Origin: Lineus longissimus
Taxonomy: Eukaryota; Nemertea; Pilidiophora; Heteronemertea; Lineidae
Assembly: GCF_910592395.1 (NCBI RefSeq)
Contig: NC_088315.1
Span: 18,707,808-18,771,807, forward strand
Direction of reading: 5' to 3'
DNA: 64,000 nt
The first letter of the stretch is position 1; every line of letters starts with the position of its first letter. Position numbers and translations under genes: made by a program. Below, in pieces: positions 60,001-64,000 of this stretch. The notes under the pieces are model-generated. The model was not told the origin of the DNA, did no database searches, and saw nothing but the letters and a program-made list of their open reading frames with translations.

Positions 60001-62682
60001 GTCATAGGGGGAAACTAGGCCTTATGGTGGAGGGACAAAGGAGATAGTCATGGTTGACCAACACACTTGAATGCCTTTAATGACGGACAAGGGGGAAAAA
60101 GTTAGTTCCAATGCAAGCCACCAATTTCGGGAAGCATGTATGGAACCCCCTTCAGCAAGTGTACACTGAAGCATGCATCTCATGTTTGGAAAGCAAAATA
60201 ACTATCGACATAATATGTTGTTTTTGCCAGACAGGAATTAACGAGTTTCTTACATAACTTAGCGGATCAATGAAAGGGTGCTAACTAGCCGTCTCTTAAA
60301 TGCGGTCCTAAACATAACAATTGATCGCGCAAGAAATAACATTACAAACTACTGGGAACGTCATTTGCCATGTAATGCATCGGCATACGCTTTCATCTCT
60401 GGCCTTCAGCATATTGAACACGGTAATGGCTGGCAAGGCATATAAAAACATCGGAAAATAAGCCAGTGCACTGCTAACTTTCAGGAGAGTGCAGGCCCTG
60501 GTGTTTCTCCAACACTAATTCAAGTGTGAGTTAGTCATAAACAGATATTATACCTGCGCTAATGAGTGGTTGGAAGAGAATAATCATCGACAGGACCGAT
60601 TTCTATTTAGACTTGCATTACCGAAGGGAGTCTTCCCTATGTTCCCCGAGTCCAATGTTCCCTGTGTTCTAGTATGTTCCCCGCCGAGGTGTCCTATAAT
60701 GTTCCCCGAAGCCTATGATCCTCGGGTTCTATCTTCCCCTATACGACAAATTACGAAATTTATGGTTTGTAAAGAGGTATCAGTTTTGCAAAATGCTTGG
60801 GATATTGCTGGGCCTTGGTTCACAGACAATGGCTAAACCTAGACTGTAGGCTGTAGGCTGTAGGCTGGTCTCTCTGTATTACTTGCCTCTCTGCACCCAG
60901 GTGTATAAATGGGTACCGGTCAGAAATGCACAGATTATAGCGCTGGTTGAGCAGCTCATCTGTGGTCTACTGAAAGGTTTCAGGACAGACCGGGGTTAAA
61001 CTGAAAGTCGGATGATAACCTATATCGTAGTTGATATCAGACTATAAACCCTAAACTTTTAAAACTTTTTTTTATATGCCGATCACAGCGTTAGTAAACC
61101 ATTACATAAAGAGGTGATTAATTAGAAACATCGTATACCCTGTGCAATTAGGCACGTATCATAATTACACCTGACACAAATTCCACCCTCTTCAATGACT
61201 TCTGTCTAATTATAATACTCATTTTTGTGTGCGATAGGCTTTATTACTCCATACATCGAGCACGAGATTTTTTCACTTCGCGCCCGAACTGTTGTCAAGG
61301 AAGACAGCTAGCTTCTTGCATTTGGTCCACGGCCTATCAGGTCATACTTAATTGGTGATCATCGTGCCACATATCAGAGATATGATGAAAATATGCGTGT
61401 TCGATCGCCATGACATTTGTCACGATTGCTCAAGACTACCCGCCAACACAGGCCACACTGGTAAATTTCAGTGTTCTTTATCACCAAGGGTTTTCTGTCA
61501 CTGATGGTGACTGATGTAATATTCGCATAAAATCCCGCACCAATCATTCAAAAGCGGACAACGAGAAAGTTTCCTTTTGGGTCACGGGACATCTTGACAT
61601 GTGATAAGAGTCGCATGTGACCAATACTTGCACGTCACGCTTCTTGGCGCTTTTTTGCACTTGCAGTAGGCCTATATATAGTGTCCTATAAATCATCTTA
61701 TCTTATTTGAAGAACCCATCCTGACTCTCACTATCGAGCTCCACAAACCCATGACGGATTCCATCAATTTTTCCTGTTTTCTCGGCACAGTCTCAGCGCG
61801 TGCCCCAATTACAGCGCTGATATGAAAACTTAAAGAGGGCAAAGGTCAACGCCAATCGCACGTGAGTGTGTGATTTAGCGATCTCAAAACATTGCGGGTC
61901 AAGATGCCGATACTCGGACGTCACGGTTCTTGACGCTTTTTTGCAGTCAAACAATAGAGTTGCAGTATAGTGACCTATAAATCGTGTCATCTTATATGAA
62001 GTAACCGTATCATTGAAAAAAGGGCGACCTTATTCGCTTACAACAGCCAGTTTACGAATACGATCAGATATGCTGCGTCTGTTTTAGACGGGTGCTTCTA
62101 AACTGAAAGGTAGAAAATGTCCTCTGCGCCGCGATGATTTTTTTCTGAGTTTTTTTCACTGTCCATTCGTAGTCTACTATTTTTTCATTACCCTCCCTCG
62201 GTTTAGGGAGAGAGTTTCATTTTCCTTTCACCCGACAAACGCATTGGAATGATCAGTAGCCCAAAATGAAAATCTTTTGGCTCTACCATTGAGACTGAGT
62301 TCAATTAAAATTGACAGCTAGACTTCATCGCTGTAGGCCTAAGAACATTAAATGGTGATGGTGTATTAACCACTTACCCCCTCTCGTGAAGCAGATCAGC
62401 CAACAGAGTAGAAGTGAACGCTTTGGTCAACGACGCCACACAAAATTTGGTCCCGCTTGTAACTGGAAGTTCAGCCTCCAAGTCTGCATACCCGTATCCT
62501 TTAGAGATAATGGTCTCACCATCCTTTACAATGGCTATTGAAAGTCCTGGTATTCCCTTACACTTAATGATATTCTGAATGAACTCGTCCACGGACTTTA
62601 TATGCTCCCATGACTTTGCCTCTAAAATACCTAAGACGCAAAGCCCTAAAACGCAAGCGTACGTTATCCGATCCGGCCGCAT
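48032..62682 (-). CDS. Secreted/anchored serine beta-lactamase-like protein (LACTB/class C-like), five exons, 566 aa
   Basis: Exons 62378-62682, 50445-50615, 50007-50267, 49464-49702 and 48032-48756. All borders are GT-AG, phases agree across all four introns and the sum is 567 codons. Residues 1-23 are a signal peptide (MRPDRITYACVLGLCVLGIL). Catalytic motifs of the serine beta-lactamase/PBP-like family are complete: S84-L-T-K87 (SxxK), Y176-S-N178 (YxN) and H332-Y-G334 (HxG). Other family landmarks are LNWDTPIRTILGPEF and GVFTSING. The C-terminus ends in TLVLVALLLVFVLVWS, fitting a GPI-anchor signal or a membrane tail. Animal relatives include LACTB and LACTB-like hydrolases; substrate unknown. 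The start is chosen at the Met before the signal peptide; an upstream in-frame ATG at 62757 would put 25 polar residues before it. Confidence 0.9.
52540..52610 (-). repeat. tRNA-derived SINE remnant (pol III A and B boxes)
   Basis: On the minus strand TAGCCGATAGG (52592-52602) fits the A box and GGTTCATTTCC (52540-52550) fits the B box at 9 of 11 positions, with tRNA-like spacing. The acceptor stem is not convincing, so a SINE head or decayed tRNA is likelier than a functional tRNA gene. Confidence 0.45.
53090..53350. repeat. Dispersed repeat R2, copy 1
   Basis: Shares GACTGAAAATGGCCGCGACC, ATCATTTTAACCATGTCACA and flanking bases with 62985-63340. A shorter related piece (ACGTCATCAATCAATCTAGA, CCTGCGCAGG) is at about 49930-49992, immediately inside the intron after exon 3. 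Confidence 0.7.
55518..55895. mobile_element. Possible short element with 15-bp perfect inverted ends
   Basis: CAATAGCATTCCGCG at 55518-55532 is the exact reverse complement of 55881-55895, enclosing 378 bp. TATAAATAG (55866-55874) lies just inside the right end. It could be a MITE or a promoter-containing fragment. Confidence 0.45.
55965..56060. repeat. Intronic repeat R3, copy 1 (copy 2 at 60975-61075)
   Basis: Shared blocks AAGGTTTCAGGACAGACCGG, AACCTATATCGTA.TTGATAT and ATAAACCC.AAACTTT. Non-coding; family not identified. Confidence 0.7.
60637..60730. repeat. Degenerate relic of the 22-bp minisatellite, inverted
   Basis: ATGTTCCCCG recurs at intervals of about 20-29 bp. Read on the minus strand this is CGGGGAACAT, the core of the unit at 47010-47880, including one GGGGAACATACTA. 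Confidence 0.5.
61590..62005. repeat. Diverged tandem duplication of about 300 bp
   Basis: Two copies of a block with ACGTCACGCTTCTTGGCGCTTTTTTGC-like sequence (about 61634 and 61918) followed by CCTATAAATC and CATCTTAT. Confidence 0.6.
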
Positions 62683-62984
62683 CGTGCTCTCCTTCTGAAC
62701 TGGGCGCTCGGAGTTTCGATTCGCGGCTGTTGATGAAGTTAGACAGCTCTGGGTCAAACTCCAATGAGGGAACGCGTGTGAGTCAATACTCCGTAGATAA
62801 ATGAGTGAAATACCTTATCCTTGTTGACATGTTTTGTTGAAGTACGTCATTGCCGTGTCCTCATGTGATGGGCACGCGCGAGGTCCGCGCATCGTCTGTC
62901 TGTACCGGGCGCCGCAGGTGATAAGCGGGCACATGGCGTGGGAAGCTGCATTCTCCAAAGCAGACATATATAATAGTTTAAGTG

Positions 62985-63340
62985 TTCAACAATAATCTCT
63001 CTGCCGGTATTAGCTTCCATGTTGGATTAGTCAATGTACATTATACATTGTGATCGCGCAGTGTTATCGGACTCAATAAAAATGGCCGCAGCAACCAGAT
63101 TCGTATATAACTTTCGGGGTGAAATTACAAAAATGTATGTCGGCGAAATAAAACGGATTCAACCAAACAGTTTTGAATGTATCATTTTAACCAAGTCACA
63201 AACTTTCGCGTGACTGGAGGCAATCATGAAATGGCGTATAGTCTTGGCCTTTTGGCGGAAATGGTGGCGGCCATTTCAGGCAGGGGCGGAAATTCGACAT
63301 TGTTTAAACAAAGTTCCAGTCCCGCGCAAGGAGGATGGGC
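62985..63340. repeat. Dispersed repeat R2, copy 2
   Basis: Second copy of 53090-53350, lying upstream of the beta-lactamase-like gene. Starts near CTCTCTGCCGGTATTAGCTT. Confidence 0.7.
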
Positions 63341-64000
63341 ATAAACAGATGTGCTCAGTGTACAGTTAGTTATTGATAAAAATATGCAAGCCCTTGTTTT
63401 TGGTGGCAAATCGTTGAACTCCTCACTGTCAAGTTGTGAAGATAGCTGCCGCATGATGCGCCATAATGAATGCGAATCAATGGTTCTTTGCTCCACGCCA
63501 CCTCACTCGGTGTTGGGAGCAGCAGAAGAAATACCATCAGGACTGTTGATAGTGATCATGATTAAATATACAAGCCTTTGTATTTGTCAAACAACTAGTT
63601 ATCTACTTGTGAAGATAGCTGCAGCCTGGTATATTAAAGTGACGATAATTATAATCGATATACAATACAAGGCCAATGAAAGTTGACTGATGAAAATGTT
63701 GTCATTTTGAAAATACTCTTTCCCTTCTATAAGACCAGTGACAAACGTTTCCTTTCTTGCCTCATCGATGTCTTCAGACAAGGTTTTCTCATCTTTTAAC
63801 TTCAGAGAGTGATGTATTCCGATGTCCTAATCTCAGTCCAGAACATATGGCGGAATATACATGCGAGTGTCGGTGGCCGCACGGAAGTTTTCTCCCGTGC
63901 TAAGGCCACCTTCCCTTCAGAGAGGCTAATCGAGCAGAAACAGATTGCGGCACAGCCGATATTTCGGCCATTTATCTCTATAACAAGAGACGACGGGTTT
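63341..64000. other. End of window, no gene recognised
   Basis: Contains two diverged copies of a unit with CTTGTGAAGATAGCTGC (about 63433 and 63606), each preceded by ATATGCAAGCCCTTGT or ATACAAGCCTTTGT. A 60-codon minus-strand frame ending at 63599 has one hydrophobic stretch but overlaps this repeat, so it is not accepted. Confidence 0.5.

Larger units (their letters stand above)
50616..62377 (-). other. First intron of the beta-lactamase-like gene (11.8 kb)
   Basis: Bounded by donor GTAAGT (62372-62377) and an acceptor CAG (50616-50618). I found no convincing second gene inside. It holds a SINE remnant (52540-52610), an inverted-repeat pair (55518-55895), a repeat pair (55965-56060 and 60975-61075), a degenerate minisatellite relic (60637-60730), a tandem pair near 61,600-62,000 and one copy of a dispersed repeat (53090-53350). 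An expressed intronic enhancer or RNA cannot be excluded. Confidence 0.7.

Overview
This is metazoan nuclear DNA, most likely from a marine invertebrate; amphioxus or a related deuterostome is my guess, with no decisive marker. The grounds are intron-containing genes with GT-AG borders in matching phase, a Ty3/Gypsy retrotransposon with a tRNA-Ser primer site, a Polinton (Maverick), short non-autonomous elements, minisatellites, and no bacterial-style operons apart from the tightly packed Polinton.

Region 1 (about 1-43,500) is a decayed tandem array of a small two-exon gene, all copies on the minus strand. Exon 1 (about 85 nt) encodes a signal peptide and ends in a GTGAGT donor. Exon 2 encodes a laminin-G/pentraxin-like domain. 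I see five exon-1 copies (6456-6540, 12157-12241, 32550-32637, 39677-39761, 43301-43385) and three LamG exons (8528-9093, 37613-38193, 41721-42283). Introns and 5' flanks are duplicated with the exons, which explains most of the repetition in this half of the window. Two large elements sit in these introns: a 5.1-kb Gypsy element (674-5819) with 140-bp LTRs and CCACC target-site duplications, and a 16.7-kb Polinton (15335-32077) with about 277-bp terminal inverted repeats and a perfect AATTCT target-site duplication. The unoccupied target is preserved in paralogous copies at about 5,880-5,920 and 11,640-11,680.

Region 2, the Polinton, encodes a protein-primed-type family B DNA polymerase (two frameshifts), an RVE integrase with chromodomain (two breaks), an FtsK/HerA-type packaging ATPase (intact), a probable double-jelly-roll major capsid protein (one in-frame TAG), two paralogous probable minor capsid or other virion proteins, an HNH-nuclease-like zinc protein, and several small membrane or coiled-coil proteins. 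I could not recognise an adenain-like protease. Nearly every gene starts inside or just after a TAAAT box, usually TAAATG with the ATG as the start codon. The spacers carry short tandem repeats, and a 22-bp motif recurs inside three reading frames of two loci.

Region 3 (about 43,500-48,020) has no convincing gene. It holds a 117-bp fold-back, a roughly 300-bp element with inverted ends, and a 22-bp minisatellite in two blocks.

Region 4 (48,032-62,682) is one complete host gene on the minus strand: a secreted or surface-anchored serine beta-lactamase-like (LACTB/class C/PBP-like) protein of 566 residues in five exons. It has SxxK, YxN and HxG motifs and an 11.8-kb first intron. The intron carries a tRNA-derived SINE remnant, a short inverted-repeat element and several dispersed repeats. 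Downstream to 64,000 I see only repeats.
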